Source of the DNA: Coriobacteriaceae bacterium
Lineage (GTDB): Bacteria; Actinomycetota; Coriobacteriia; Coriobacteriales; Coriobacteriaceae
NCBI GenBank assembly: GCA_902835305.1
Contig: CADFMD010000007.1
Location: forward strand, 62,001 to 126,000
Length of the DNA: 64,000 nucleotides
Direction: 5' to 3'
In this document: positions 1-8,925 of the stretch, piece after piece
Position numbering within the stretch: position 1 is the stretch's first letter
Layout: each line of letters begins with the position of its first letter
Program-made: the position numbers and the translations under genes
Notes under the pieces: model-generated
What the model was told of the DNA's origin: nothing
Seen by the model: the letters and a program-made list of their open reading frames with translations, nothing else
The model's database searches: none

Positions 1-2
1 TC

Positions 3-269
3 AACGGCGTGGGCAACTTACTCGGCATGCTCATGACGTTTTTGGGCGGCGCCTGGATGCCGCTGTCGCTGATGGGTTCGGCCGTGCAGACCGTGGCGCA
101 CTTTGTGCCGACGTTTTGGGTGAACGACGCGATCGGCAAGGCGCTTGCCTCTGATTTGACGTCCACCGTGCTGGGCGACATCGCCTGCGACCTGGGCGTC
201 ACGGTGCTCTTTGCCGCTGCCATCGCCGCCGTAGGCCTAGCCCTCGCGCACAACAAATCTCGCGCCTAA
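3..269 (+). CDS. ABC-2 type transporter permease, C-terminal fragment (5' truncated by window)
   Basis: Only the last ~88 residues are in the window; the reading frame is open to the left edge, so the start is missing. The visible part has a hydrophobic stretch with GG-x-WMPLS, followed by a PTFWVNDA segment and a final transmembrane helix. This is the usual end of ABC-2 membrane subunits (order: TM5, short extracellular loop with the PTYW-like motif, TM6). The gene probably belongs to an ABC exporter whose ATPase lies to the left. It is separated from the next ABC gene pair by a 240-bp repeat-filled gap, so the two are probably not one operon. The substrate is unknown. Confidence 0.75.
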   Translation, partial: NGVGNLLGMLMTFLGGAWMPLSLMGSAVQTVAHFVPTFWVNDAIGKALASDLTSTVLGDIACDLGVTVLFAAAIAAVGLALAHNKSRA

Positions 270-278
270 CCGCCTAGC

Positions 279-432
279 CATTGGGGACGTTCTTAAACGA
301 CCGGTCGCTGGGGACAGTCTTTGCCGATTCGCCGGCTCGCCGGCCGGACTGGCAAGAGCTGTCCCTGGCGGCACTCATTGGGGACAGACTTAAATGAGTG
401 GTTTCAGTCATTTAAGTCTGTCCCCAATGACT
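279..432. repeat. Composite GGGACAG-type intergenic repeat, copy 1
   Basis: The stretch joins three short modules: GGGGACGTTCTTAAA, a GGGGACAGTCTTTGCC hairpin around CCGGCTCGCCGGCCGG, and a palindrome in which GGGGACAGACTTAAATGAG is followed by its reverse complement. Positions 3918-4042 carry nearly the same series of modules. Single modules recur at 12523-12556, 29429-29456, 33078-33110 and 54946-54976. No coding potential is seen. They resemble REP-like elements; the mobilising enzyme is not in the window. Confidence 0.8.
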
Positions 433-516
433 AGTCTGAAAAAAAATCCAGGCCTCGCTCCAAAAATAGTTCGCCCAGGTTTACTATTATGCTCATAAAG
501 TAGCAAGAGGCTAACA

Positions 517-1242
517 ATGGGGGATGACATGGCAGCGCAGAAAGCCTACGTCCAGGTCAACGGGCTCAAGAAACACTACGGCGATGGAGATGCACGCCTG
601 ACGGTGCTCGACGGTATCGATACGTCCATCAACCGCGGCGAGATCTGCGTCATGCTGGGGCCCTCGGGCTCGGGCAAATCGACGTTTCTCAACCTGATCG
701 GTGGCCTGGAAGATGCCGACGGCGGCTCTATCATGGTAGACGGCTGCGACCTCACGGTGCTCAAGCCGGCTGATTTGGGCGAGTACCGACGCCGCGAGCT
801 GGGTTTTGTCTTTCAGTTCTACAACCTGGTGCCCGACCTTACCATCAAGGAAAACATCGAGGTCACGGCGCACCTGTCCAAAAACCCGCTCAATGTCGAC
901 GACCTGCTGCGTTCGCTGGGCCTTTACGAGCATCGCAACAAGTTCCCGCGCCAGGTCTCGGGCGGCCAGCAGCAGCGCTGTGCCATCGGCCGCGCGCTCG
1001 TCAAAAACCCGGGTCTGCTGCTGTGCGACGAGCCCACCGGCGCGCTCGACTATAAGACGTCCAAGGAAATCTTGCAGCTCATGGAGGATGTCAATCACGA
1101 GTACGGCTGCACCATCATCATTGTCACCCACAATGCCGCCATCGCGCGCATGGCAAATCGCGTGCTGCGCCTGCGCGACGGGCGCATCGTCGAGGATGAG
1201 CTCAACGAGTCGCCCGTCGCGGCCGCCGAGCTCGATTGGTAG
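517..1242 (+). CDS. ABC transporter ATP-binding protein (MacB/LolD-like)
   Basis: A 241-residue ATPase subunit that would drive an FtsX-type permease at the inner face of the membrane. The sequence shows Walker [10 protein letters not shown] (about residues 48-56), a Q-loop in VFQFYNL, the signature VSGGQQQR (about 147-154), Walker [10 protein letters not shown] followed by ALD, and a switch histidine in VTHN. The start ATG has an AAGAGG ribosome site ahead of it; an in-frame ATG 12 bases later is a possible alternative. It is followed at once by the permease gene, so the pair is one transcription unit. Family members export lipoproteins, peptides or drugs, or act as bacteriocin sensors; the substrate here cannot be told. 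Confidence 0.92.
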   Translation: MGDDMAAQKAYVQVNGLKKHYGDGDARLTVLDGIDTSINRGEICVMLGPSGSGKSTFLNLIGGLEDADGGSIMVDGCDLTVLKPADLGEYRRRELGFVFQFYNLVPDLTIKENIEVTAHLSKNPLNVDDLLRSLGLYEHRNKFPRQVSGGQQQRCAIGRALVKNPGLLLCDEPTGALDYKTSKEILQLMEDVNHEYGCTIIIVTHNAAIARMANRVLRLRDGRIVEDELNESPVAAAELDW

Positions 1243-1250
1243 GCGGCGCC

Positions 1251-3917
1251 ATGACACCTCTCGCAAAACGTCTCCCGCGCGAGCTGCGCCGCAATATCGG
1301 CAAGTACCTGGGCATCTTTTTGCTTATGTGCGGAAGCATCGCCCTCACGTCGGGCTTTTTGCTCGCGGCGCATTCCATCGGCTGCCTCATTGACGACATG
1401 CGCGATGCATACACGATCGAGGACGGCCGCGTGACCACCTCCTTCGAGGCCACCGACGAGCAGCTCAAGGCTGCCGAAGACGCGGCTGAGGACGTCGGCG
1501 GCGTTACGTTCTACAAGAACTTCTCTATCGACGCCATCATCAAAAAGGCGGCTGGCGACGACGGCACCAAGCGCACCCTGCGCACCTACGCGCATCGCAC
1601 CAAGGTTGACATTGCGTCCTACTGCGAAGGCAGGCAGCCCAAGACGGACGATGAGGTGGCAATCGACCGTGTCTTCGCCACCAACAACGACCTCGCCGTG
1701 GGCGATAAGGTCGAGCTTGAGGGCCGCACCTACACCATCTGCGGCATCATGACCCAGCCCGATAGCCAGGCGCTGTTCCTCGACAATTCGGACTTTACGG
1801 TGAACACCATCTCGTACGGCGTGGCCGAGGTCACCGACGCCGGCTTTGCCGCGCTTGAGGACGCCGGCGGCGCGCCTGCCTACACCTACTCCTTCACCTT
1901 TGCCGATCGCGATCTCCCCACCGCGGATCGCATCGATGCGGAGCAGGATATGGTCGAGGCGCTGACCGATGCCGATGCGCGCGTGGACGACCTGATCGAT
2001 GCCGATTCCAATCAGGGCATTGGCTATGCGCGCGACGACGTGGACGGCGACTCCATGATGTGGATGACGTTGCTCGACATCATCATCGTGATCATGGCGT
2101 TTGTCTTTGTGGTGCTCACCGACGCCACCATCGAGGAGGAGAGCGCCATTATCGGCACGCTGCTCGCCAGCGGCTATCGCCGTCGCGAAATCGTGCTGCA
2201 CTACCTAGCGCTTCCCGCCATCGTAGGCGTGGCCGCGGCGCTACTGGGCACCGCTCTCGGCGTTGCGTTCTTTACCGAGCCCATGCGCGGTCTCTACTAC
2301 GGCTCGTACAGCCTGCCGCCCTTCCAGGTGTACTGGAGCTGGGAGATCTTTGTGAAGTGCGCCGTGGTTCCCGCCGCCGCGCTCATTCTCATCACGCTGG
2401 TGGGCCTGCTTCGCAAGATGGGCAAGACGCCGTTGCAGTTCCTTCGTCACGAGGCGAGCGGCAAATCGGGCACCAAGCGCGGCCTGCAGCTGCCGGAGCG
2501 CATGGGCTTTGTCTCGCGCTTCCGCCTGCGCGTCTTCCTGCGCAACCTGGGCAACTTCGCCACGCTCTTCGTGGGCATTGCATTCGCCTCGCTGCTGCTG
2601 CTCTTTGGCCTGGCGATTTTGCCCACGATGACGCACTACGCGGACAACCTCGAGACGAGCCTGGTCGCCGAGCATCAGTACACACTCAAGGCGCCGCTGG
2701 AGCTCGAGGGCACTGCCGAGGAGCGCGAGCAGTGGTCGGCGCTCGAGCGCTTGCAGTCGATTGACGGCGCGCTGCTCTCCGCCGCCCAGGATGCCGATGA
2801 CGAGCTTGACGACGCGGCCGATGCGGCGCAGACGGCAGCCGATGCCGCGACCGCATCTCCGTCTGCCGAGAGCCTGACTGCAGCGCAGGATGCGCTTGCT
2901 AAGGTCAAGGACAAGAAGGATGCGCTCTACGCACGCCTCGACGATCTTGCCGATGCCCTCGGCTGCGACCGCGATGAGGCCATCGACCTGATCGACAAGG
3001 CCTCTAAGATCGACACCGACAACGACGACATTCACCCGATCAACACGACCGACAACGGCGCGGGCGCAATCGCGCAGGCCGAGAAATATGCCGTTTACCA
3101 GCTGCAATACGACCGCGGCGATGGTAATGGCGAGGAGACGATTTCCGTCTACGGCATTTCATCTCATTCGCGCTATTGGAAAGACCTCAACGTCGGCGAC
3201 GGGCGCGTCGTCTTTGGCGGCGGTCTGCTCGATAAGTTTGGCTGGAGCGAGGGCCAGAAGGTCGAGCTTCGCGACAAGTACGAGGCTCGGGATTATTCTC
3301 TTGAGTACGCGGGTAAGGACTGCATCTGGGGTTCAAAGTCGGACATGAATATCTATATGAGCATCGATGACTTTAACGAGCTGTTCGGCAACGACGCCGC
3401 CTACTTTAACGGCTATGTGAGCGACGAGAAGCTCGACCTCGATGCTCGTTACTTTGCCGGTGACACCACGCCCGACGACATGCGCGCCGTGGGTGACCAG
3501 TTCATCGGCATGATGAGCAAAATGATCGGCATGATGGTCGGGCTCGCGGTGTTTATCTTCCTGCTGTTTATGTACCTGCTGACCAAGGCGGTGATCGACC
3601 ACAGCGCCCGTTCGATCAGCTACATGAAAGTCTTTGGCTATCGCGATAGCGAGATCTCGCATCTGTACATCCGCTCGATCACGCTGTGCGTGGCGGCGTC
3701 GCTCGTGCTGAGCCTGCCGGTCATTATTGGCTCGCTCACGGCCATCTTCCGCTCGATGCTGCTCGCCTATAACGGCAATATCGAGATCTACGTGCCCGCT
3801 TGGTCCATGGCTGCATGCGTCGGCATTGGCTTTGCGACCTACCTGGTCGTGGCGCTGCTACACACGCGCTCTATCAAGCGCGTCGGCCTGGCCGAAGCCC
3901 TCAAAGTCCAAGAGTAG
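1251..3917 (+). CDS. FtsX-family ABC transporter permease (large, two FtsX domains)
   Basis: An 888-residue membrane protein, partner of the preceding ATPase. An N-terminal helix is followed by an extracytoplasmic domain, a first FtsX block of three helices (about residues 265-390), a fourth helix, a second long extracytoplasmic domain with an Ala/Asp-rich probable coiled coil (about 490-570), and a second FtsX block near the C-terminus ending in TRSIKRVGLAEALK, a common family end. A TTG at 1236 in the same frame would overlap the ATPase gene; ATG 1251 is preferred because it follows an AGG site and begins MTPLAKRLPRELRRN. The long coiled coil suggests an export or envelope-remodelling role, which is inference. 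Confidence 0.9.
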   Translation: MTPLAKRLPRELRRNIGKYLGIFLLMCGSIALTSGFLLAAHSIGCLIDDMRDAYTIEDGRVTTSFEATDEQLKAAEDAAEDVGGVTFYKNFSIDAIIKKAAGDDGTKRTLRTYAHRTKVDIASYCEGRQPKTDDEVAIDRVFATNNDLAVGDKVELEGRTYTICGIMTQPDSQALFLDNSDFTVNTISYGVAEVTDAGFAALEDAGGAPAYTYSFTFADRDLPTADRIDAEQDMVEALTDADARVDDLIDADSNQGIGYARDDVDGDSMMWMTLLDIIIVIMAFVFVVLTDATIEEESAIIGTLLASGYRRREIVLHYLALPAIVGVAAALLGTALGVAFFTEPMRGLYYGSYSLPPFQVYWSWEIFVKCAVVPAAALILITLVGLLRKMGKTPLQFLRHEASGKSGTKRGLQLPERMGFVSRFRLRVFLRNLGNFATLFVGIAFASLLLLFGLAILPTMTHYADNLETSLVAEHQYTLKAPLELEGTAEEREQWSALERLQSIDGALLSAAQDADDELDDAADAAQTAADAATASPSAESLTAAQDALAKVKDKKDALYARLDDLADALGCDRDEAIDLIDKASKIDTDNDDIHPINTTDNGAGAIAQAEKYAVYQLQYDRGDGNGEETISVYGISSHSRYWKDLNVGDGRVVFGGGLLDKFGWSEGQKVELRDKYEARDYSLEYAGKDCIWGSKSDMNIYMSIDDFNELFGNDAAYFNGYVSDEKLDLDARYFAGDTTPDDMRAVGDQFIGMMSKMIGMMVGLAVFIFLLFMYLLTKAVIDHSARSISYMKVFGYRDSEISHLYIRSITLCVAASLVLSLPVIIGSLTAIFRSMLLAYNGNIEIYVPAWSMAACVGIGFATYLVVALLHTRSIKRVGLAEALKVQE

Positions 3918-4042
3918 TCATCGGGGACGTTCTTAAATGACTAGTCACTGGGGACAGTCTTTGCCGATTCGCCGGCTCGCCGGCCGGACTGGCAAGGACT
4001 GTCCCTGGCGGCACTCATTTAAGTCTGTCCCCAATGAGTGGC
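3918..4042. repeat. Composite GGGACAG-type intergenic repeat, copy 2
   Basis: Second copy of the composite element at 279-432, with the same order of modules, including the identical GTCTTTGCCGATTCGCCGG stretch and hairpin. The two copies bracket the ABC ATPase/permease pair. It lies between the permease stop and the DUF362 gene and may form a terminating hairpin. Confidence 0.8.
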
Positions 4043-4120
4043 CGTGCTTGACTTCAACCCCACTTCACCGGGTACCATCCTCTATGTCTGTAACGCCATA
4101 TAGACCGAGGGGATAGATCT

Positions 4121-5326
4121 ATGACCGCAACCGCACCCGCAGCACCGGCAAAGGTGTACTTCACCAACCTGCGCACGCATGCTCGCGAGAGCCAGCTCGA
4201 CAAACTCAAGCGCCTCATTCGCCGCGCCGGTATCGAGCAGATCGACTTCGAGAACAAGTTTGTCGCCATCAAGATTCACTTTGGCGAGCTGGGCAACCTG
4301 AGCTTTTTGCGCCCCAACTACGCCCGCGCCGTCGCGGACGTCGTGAAGGAGCTGGGCGGCAAGCCCTTCCTTACCGACTGCAACACGCTCTATGTGGGTA
4401 GCCGCAAAAATGCGCTCGAGCACATCGACACCGCCTACCAGAACGGCTTTACCCCGTATGCCACGGGTTGCCAGATCATCATCGCCGACGGCCTCAAGGG
4501 TACCGACGAGGCGCTCGTCCCGGTCGAGGGTGGCGAGTACGTGCGCGAGGCCAAGATCGGTCAGGCGCTCATGGACGCCGACATTGTGATCAGCCTCACC
4601 CACTTTAAGGGCCATGAGCAGGCCGGCTTTGGCGGCGCCATGAAGAACCTGGGCATGGGCGGCGGCAGTCGTGCTGGCAAGATGGAACAACATGCCGCCG
4701 GCAAGCCGAGCGTCGATACCACCAACTGCGTAGGTTGCCGTGCCTGCGAAAAGATCTGTGCGCACAACGCCATCACGTTTGACGACACGCGCGAGCGCGA
4801 GCTTGCCAACGGCAGCACCCGCACGGTTCACGTCGCCGCTATCGACCACGATCGCTGCGTGGGCTGCGGACGCTGCATTGCGGCGTGCAACCAGGACTGC
4901 ATCAAGCCCGACTATGATGCCGCGGCCGACGTACTCAACTACAAGATCGCTGAGTACACGAAGGCCATCGTCGACGGCCGCCCGAGCTTCCACATCTCGC
5001 TCGCCATGGACATCAGCCCCAACTGCGATTGCCACCCCGAAAACGACACGCCCATCGTCAACGACATCGGCATGTTCGCGAGCTTCGACCCGGTCGCCAT
5101 CGACCAGGCCTGCGCCGACGCCGTCCTGGCGTCCGAGCCGCTGCCTAACACCGAGCTTACCGACAGCGCGGCCAAGATGGAGCATAATCACGAGCGTCTG
5201 GAGGGTGAGCAGGCCAAGGATCCTTTCTGCATCACGCATCCCGACACCGACTGGCGCGCGTGCATCGCGCATGCCGAGAAGATCGGCCTGGGCACGAGCA
5301 AGTACGAGCTCATCGAGGTCCAATAG
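4121..5326 (+). CDS. DUF362 domain protein with two 4Fe-4S ferredoxin motifs
   Basis: A 401-residue cytoplasmic iron-sulfur protein. The N-terminal ~190 residues match the DUF362 family (start AKVYFTNLRTH; inner segments IKIHFGELGN and SLTHFKGHEQAGFGGAMKN). Two clusters follow: CVGCRACEKICAHN around residue 203 and CVGCGRCIAACNQDC around residue 247. The C-terminal part continues DUF362 with FASFDPVAIDQACAD. The start has a GAGGGG site. Such proteins are common in anaerobes; the reaction is not known, and electron transfer is only inferred from the clusters. The gene stands alone and ends at a strong hairpin terminator. Confidence 0.88.
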   Translation: MTATAPAAPAKVYFTNLRTHARESQLDKLKRLIRRAGIEQIDFENKFVAIKIHFGELGNLSFLRPNYARAVADVVKELGGKPFLTDCNTLYVGSRKNALEHIDTAYQNGFTPYATGCQIIIADGLKGTDEALVPVEGGEYVREAKIGQALMDADIVISLTHFKGHEQAGFGGAMKNLGMGGGSRAGKMEQHAAGKPSVDTTNCVGCRACEKICAHNAITFDDTRERELANGSTRTVHVAAIDHDRCVGCGRCIAACNQDCIKPDYDAAADVLNYKIAEYTKAIVDGRPSFHISLAMDISPNCDCHPENDTPIVNDIGMFASFDPVAIDQACADAVLASEPLPNTELTDSAAKMEHNHERLEGEQAKDPFCITHPDTDWRACIAHAEKIGLGTSKYELIEVQ

Positions 5327-5372
5327 CGCCTAGCTATTGGACAAAACAAGCGCATTCGTGGCGTAATTCAAG

Positions 5373-5413
5373 CAAAAACCGCCCGCGAGCACAGCGCTCG
5401 CGGGCGGTTTTCC
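5373..5413. terminator. Bidirectional rho-independent terminator
   Basis: A perfect hairpin, AAAACCGCCCGCGAGC paired with GCTCGCGGGCGGTTTT, between convergent genes. The runs of A on one side and T on the other allow termination in both directions: for the DUF362 gene (+) and the alpha/beta hydrolase gene (-). Confidence 0.85.
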
Positions 5414-5541
5414 GGAAGTATGCGGCAAATTTCGAGACCGCCGAGCACACGACGTTTTTTGGCAACAAAACCCCTGATAAATTGTTGATAAAACTGCGGT
5501 CTGGTCGGCAGTTCCAGATTTTGCCGCATACTTCCGAAAAT
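5410..5541. repeat. Inverted-repeat element with GGAAGTATGCGGCAAA ends
   Basis: CCGGAAGTATGCGGCAAATT at the left is matched by its near reverse complement (TTTGCCGCATACTTCCG) about 110 bases to the right. The interior is AT-richer than its surroundings and has no open frame worth calling. It looks like a small non-coding repeat or MITE-like unit placed right behind the terminator. Confidence 0.6.
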
Positions 5542-5577
5542 AGGGGGTCAGATAAAGCTCCGGACGTTGCTTTTTGC

Positions 5578-6543
5578 CTAAAAATTCTTTCCGAGGAAGT
5601 CGTCGACCGTGTTCCAGTAGAGCTCGGGATCGACCTGCGCGCTCTTGGCGTGGGTGGCGCCATGGATGGTGAGCTTTTGCTTGATCTTGCTGGCGCACGC
5701 GTCGTAGTTTTTGTCGAGCATACTGTACGGCACAAAGGTATCTTGATCGCCATGGATAAAGAGCATGGGGACCGTCGCGTGTTTAAGCTGCTCCACGCTG
5801 CTCGCCTTATGAAAGTCGTAGCCCGCGCGCACGTTGCACACCAAGTTTGCTACATCGAGCAAAGGAAAGCTGGGCAGGCCGAACACGTCCTTGAGCTGCA
5901 GAGAAAACTCGTCCCAAACACTCGTATAACCGCAGTCCTCGATAATGCATTTCACGTTTGCGGGCAGAGATTCCCCCGCGACGTTCATGGCGGTTGCTGC
6001 ACCCATCGACTCGCCAAAGACCAGGATGCGCGCCTCGGGGTCAGCCTGAACGATCCGCCCAATCCATGCAACGACATCGAGCCGCTCGGGCCAGCCCATG
6101 CCGATATAGTCGCCGCCGGAGCGCTCGTGGGCGCGGGCGGCAGGCGCGAGCACGTTCATGCCGCGGTCGTGGAAGCGCTTGGTGTATCGGGCCATGCCGA
6201 TGGGCTCGTTGGTATATCCATGCAGGCAGACGGCGTAATCGTGGGTGTTCTCCGAGGCGGCAAAATACCAAGCGGCGAGCTCGGTTCCGTCGTCCGCGGT
6301 GAGGCTGCTGCTCTCGCGGTTCTCTTTAAACCACGCCCGCGCCTCGGTTTCCTCGGCATCCATCTGCTCGCCCTTTTCGGCGTCCTTGCCGTCCTGCATC
6401 ATCTTCATGGTGTATGGCGCGCGGGGATTCAGCGCGAAGTCAAACAGAAAGTTGCCGGCAAACCCCAGCAGCGCGACAACGAGCACCAGCGCAACGACGC
6501 CGGCTATCTTGAGCTTTCGATGGGAACGTGCGTTTTGAGACAT
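5578..6543 (-). CDS. Alpha/beta hydrolase with N-terminal membrane anchor
   Basis: A 321-residue protein with one N-terminal hydrophobic helix (about residues 13-35), so probably membrane-tethered with the catalytic domain outside. The serine nucleophile sits in GESMGAATAM; the oxyanion region is VCLHGYTNEP; a late Asp is in IHGDQDTFVP and the catalytic His in HGATHAKS. This is the pattern of the BEM46/YfhR-type serine hydrolases, which act on unknown esters or peptides. The start ATG is preceded by a GAAAG-type site. It is divergent from the hemolysin III gene and convergent with the DUF362 gene. Confidence 0.87.
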   Translation of the reverse strand: MSQNARSHRKLKIAGVVALVLVVALLGFAGNFLFDFALNPRAPYTMKMMQDGKDAEKGEQMDAEETEARAWFKENRESSSLTADDGTELAAWYFAASENTHDYAVCLHGYTNEPIGMARYTKRFHDRGMNVLAPAARAHERSGGDYIGMGWPERLDVVAWIGRIVQADPEARILVFGESMGAATAMNVAGESLPANVKCIIEDCGYTSVWDEFSLQLKDVFGLPSFPLLDVANLVCNVRAGYDFHKASSVEQLKHATVPMLFIHGDQDTFVPYSMLDKNYDACASKIKQKLTIHGATHAKSAQVDPELYWNTVDDFLGKNF

Positions 6544-6730
6544 AAGAAGCTTTCCTATAAGATGTTAATACATCAACATTTAATGCAAGCGCATTATGGA
6601 CGTTCGCCGTTGATGCGTCAACAGGCAAAGAATGGGTAAACAAAGGGTCACGTATGGTGCAAATTTCGCACGTACCTAGACGCTTTGATATAGTGTTGAG
6701 AACTCTTTTATGTTGGAGGATGTAACCGGC

Positions 6731-7414
6731 ATGTCCGATTCGAGCGACAGTTCTAAGCCGCGACCCAAGACCGCGGCCGTTCCACACTACACGGTGGGTG
6801 AGGAGATCATGAGCTCCGTCACCCATGGTGTCGGCTGTCTGCTGGGCATTGCGGGCCTGGTGCTCCTGATCGTATTCGCCGCCCTGCGCGGCGGAGGCCC
6901 GGTCCACATGGCCGCGGCGATTGTCTATGGTGCCAGCATTATTCTCGAATACCTAGCCTCCACGCTCTACCATGCGATTCAGCCCGCGGGCGCCAAACGC
7001 GTGTTCCGCATTATCGACCACAGCTGTATCTATCTGCTCATTGCCGGCAGCTATACGCCGTTTTGCCTCATCACGCTCGCAAACGACGGCGGCGCTGTGC
7101 TGTTCTTTGCCGTATGGGCCATCGCCATCATCGGCATCGCCCTCGAGTGCTTCCTACGCGAGCGTCAACCGCACTGGGTAAGCGGTCTGGTCTACCTGCT
7201 GATGGGCTGGCTCGTTGTCTTTAAGCTGCCTGAGCTCGTGTCACTGCTCAACCCCGTGGCACTTGCCCTGCTCGCCGTCGGCGGCGTGTGCTACACCGCG
7301 GGCGTGCCGTTCTATATCGCCAAAAACGTGCGCTACCTGCACAGTGTGTTTCACCTGTGGGTGCTCGCCGGCAGTATCTTCCAGTTCATGGCGGTGATCC
7401 TCTTCGTAATCTAG
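6731..7414 (+). CDS. Hemolysin III family (PAQR-type) membrane protein
   Basis: A 227-residue integral membrane protein with seven predicted helices. Family marks visible are the first-helix SSVTHGVGCLLG, ASTLYHA with the conserved Ser and His, RIIDHSCIYLLIAGSYTP (the Asp-His pair), and HSVFHLWVLAGSIFQF near the end with two His. These residues form the putative metal site of PAQR/hemolysin III proteins. ATG 6731 is preferred over the in-frame ATG at 6710 because GGAGGA lies 10 bases before it. Despite the name, a hydrolase or membrane-homeostasis role is as likely as lysis. Confidence 0.88.
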   Translation: MSDSSDSSKPRPKTAAVPHYTVGEEIMSSVTHGVGCLLGIAGLVLLIVFAALRGGGPVHMAAAIVYGASIILEYLASTLYHAIQPAGAKRVFRIIDHSCIYLLIAGSYTPFCLITLANDGGAVLFFAVWAIAIIGIALECFLRERQPHWVSGLVYLLMGWLVVFKLPELVSLLNPVALALLAVGGVCYTAGVPFYIAKNVRYLHSVFHLWVLAGSIFQFMAVILFVI

Positions 7415-7527
7415 CGATCGCGCCTGCGCCCGCGGGCCCGTCCGGGCGCCCGCCGGGTGCAACTGCCCTATCCGCCATCAACGTTTTGACCTGACGTCCC
7501 GAATCTTGGAGGTTCGAGAAACTCCCG

Positions 7528-8901
7528 ATGGACATAACCATCTCCCTTATCACCACCCTCGTTTTGACCCTCATCAACGGCTACTTCTCTATGTCCGAGA
7601 TGGCGCTCACCACGGCTAAGCGCGCCGTGTTGGAGCACGATGCCGAGGAGGGCGATAAGCGCGCCGAGCGCGCCGTCCAGCTCGCCGCCGACTCCGATCA
7701 GCTGTTGGCCACCATCCAGGTCGCCATCACGCTCGTGGGCTTCGCCTCGTCCGCCGTCGCCTCGACGAGCCTGTCCGACCCGCTTGCCACGTGGCTCATG
7801 AGCTTTGGCATCGCGCCGCTCTCCGCCATCGCGCGTGGCCTGGCGCCGGTCATCATCACCGTCGCGGTCGCCTTCGTGTCCATCGTGATCGGCGAGCTCG
7901 TCCCCAAGCGCATCGGCCTGGCCAACGCCGAGGGCGTGTCCAAGCAGGTCGTGGGACCGTTGTCGTTTTTCCAAAAGATTGCCCGTCCGCTCGTGTGGTT
8001 GACCGGCGCTTGCTCCGATGGCCTGGCCCGCATCCTGCGCATCAAGAGCGCCGACGACCGCCAAAACGTCTCGGAGGAAGAGATCAAGTACATGGTCTCG
8101 GAGCAGGACGACCTGCTCGACGAGGAAAAGCGCATGATCCACGAGATCTTTGACCTGGGCGACACCGTTGCCCGCGAGGTCATGGTGCCGCGCGTGGACA
8201 CCACCATGTGCGAGGACGATGAGACGGTCGCCGACGTGCTGTCCACCATGCGCCAGACCGGCTTTAGCCGCATCCCCGTCTATCACGAGGATCCCGACAA
8301 CGTCGCCGGCATTGCGCACATCAAGGACCTGATTCAGCCTGCGCTTGACGGCAAGGGCGACCAGCCCATCGCCGGTTTTTTGCGCGACGCCACCTTTGTG
8401 CCCGACACCAAGGACATCCTGCCGCTGCTGTCCGAGATGCAGACCTCTCACGACCAGATTGTGGTGGTCGTGGACGAGTACGGCGGTACGGCCGGCATCA
8501 TCACCATCGAGGACATCGTCGAGGAGATCGTGGGCGAGATTGAGGACGAGTTCGACCCCGACAACAAGTACCTCACGCGCCTCTCACGCCGCGAGTGGCT
8601 CGTCGATGGGCGTTTTTCGTGCGATGACGCGATTGAGCTTGGTTGGCCGCTCGAGGAAAGCGATGATTATGAGACCATCGCCGGCTGGATTTTGGAGCTT
8701 TGTGACTCGGTGCCCGACATCGGAGAGGTGTTTGAGGTCGCGGGGTACAAGTTTAAAGTGCAGTCGATGCGTGGCCAGCGCATCTCGCTCATTCGCGTGA
8801 TCGCTCCGGCCGAAACCGATAAGAAGGATTCCGAGTCTTCGGCAGAGAAGCCGGCGGCGTCGGGTGCGGGCTCTGTGGATCCGCACGATGGCGACGAGTA
8901 G
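7528..8901 (+). CDS. CNNM/CorC family transporter (DUF21, CBS pair, CorC_HlyC)
   Basis: A 457-residue membrane protein often called TlyC or hemolysin-like. It has an N-terminal DUF21 region with four helices (from MDITISLITTLVLTL to about residue 135), a CBS pair (REVMVPRVDTTMCEDD onward, about 210-335) and a C-terminal CorC_HlyC domain (about 350-430), then a low-complexity tail. The family exports Mg2+ or Co2+, or balances Na+ and Mg2+. The start is ATG 7528, although the GGAGG site is rather far upstream. The next gene follows after 24 bases, so they may be co-transcribed. Confidence 0.9.
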   Translation: MDITISLITTLVLTLINGYFSMSEMALTTAKRAVLEHDAEEGDKRAERAVQLAADSDQLLATIQVAITLVGFASSAVASTSLSDPLATWLMSFGIAPLSAIARGLAPVIITVAVAFVSIVIGELVPKRIGLANAEGVSKQVVGPLSFFQKIARPLVWLTGACSDGLARILRIKSADDRQNVSEEEIKYMVSEQDDLLDEEKRMIHEIFDLGDTVAREVMVPRVDTTMCEDDETVADVLSTMRQTGFSRIPVYHEDPDNVAGIAHIKDLIQPALDGKGDQPIAGFLRDATFVPDTKDILPLLSEMQTSHDQIVVVVDEYGGTAGIITIEDIVEEIVGEIEDEFDPDNKYLTRLSRREWLVDGRFSCDDAIELGWPLEESDDYETIAGWILELCDSVPDIGEVFEVAGYKFKVQSMRGQRISLIRVIAPAETDKKDSESSAEKPAASGAGSVDPHDGDE

Positions 8902-8925
8902 GACAAGGAAGAGTAGGGGAGAGTT

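Noticed and set aside
1095..2201. 368-codon minus-strand frame over the ABC genes
   Set aside because: It lies across two well supported plus-strand genes and has a His/Asp/Gly-rich composition typical of shadow frames.
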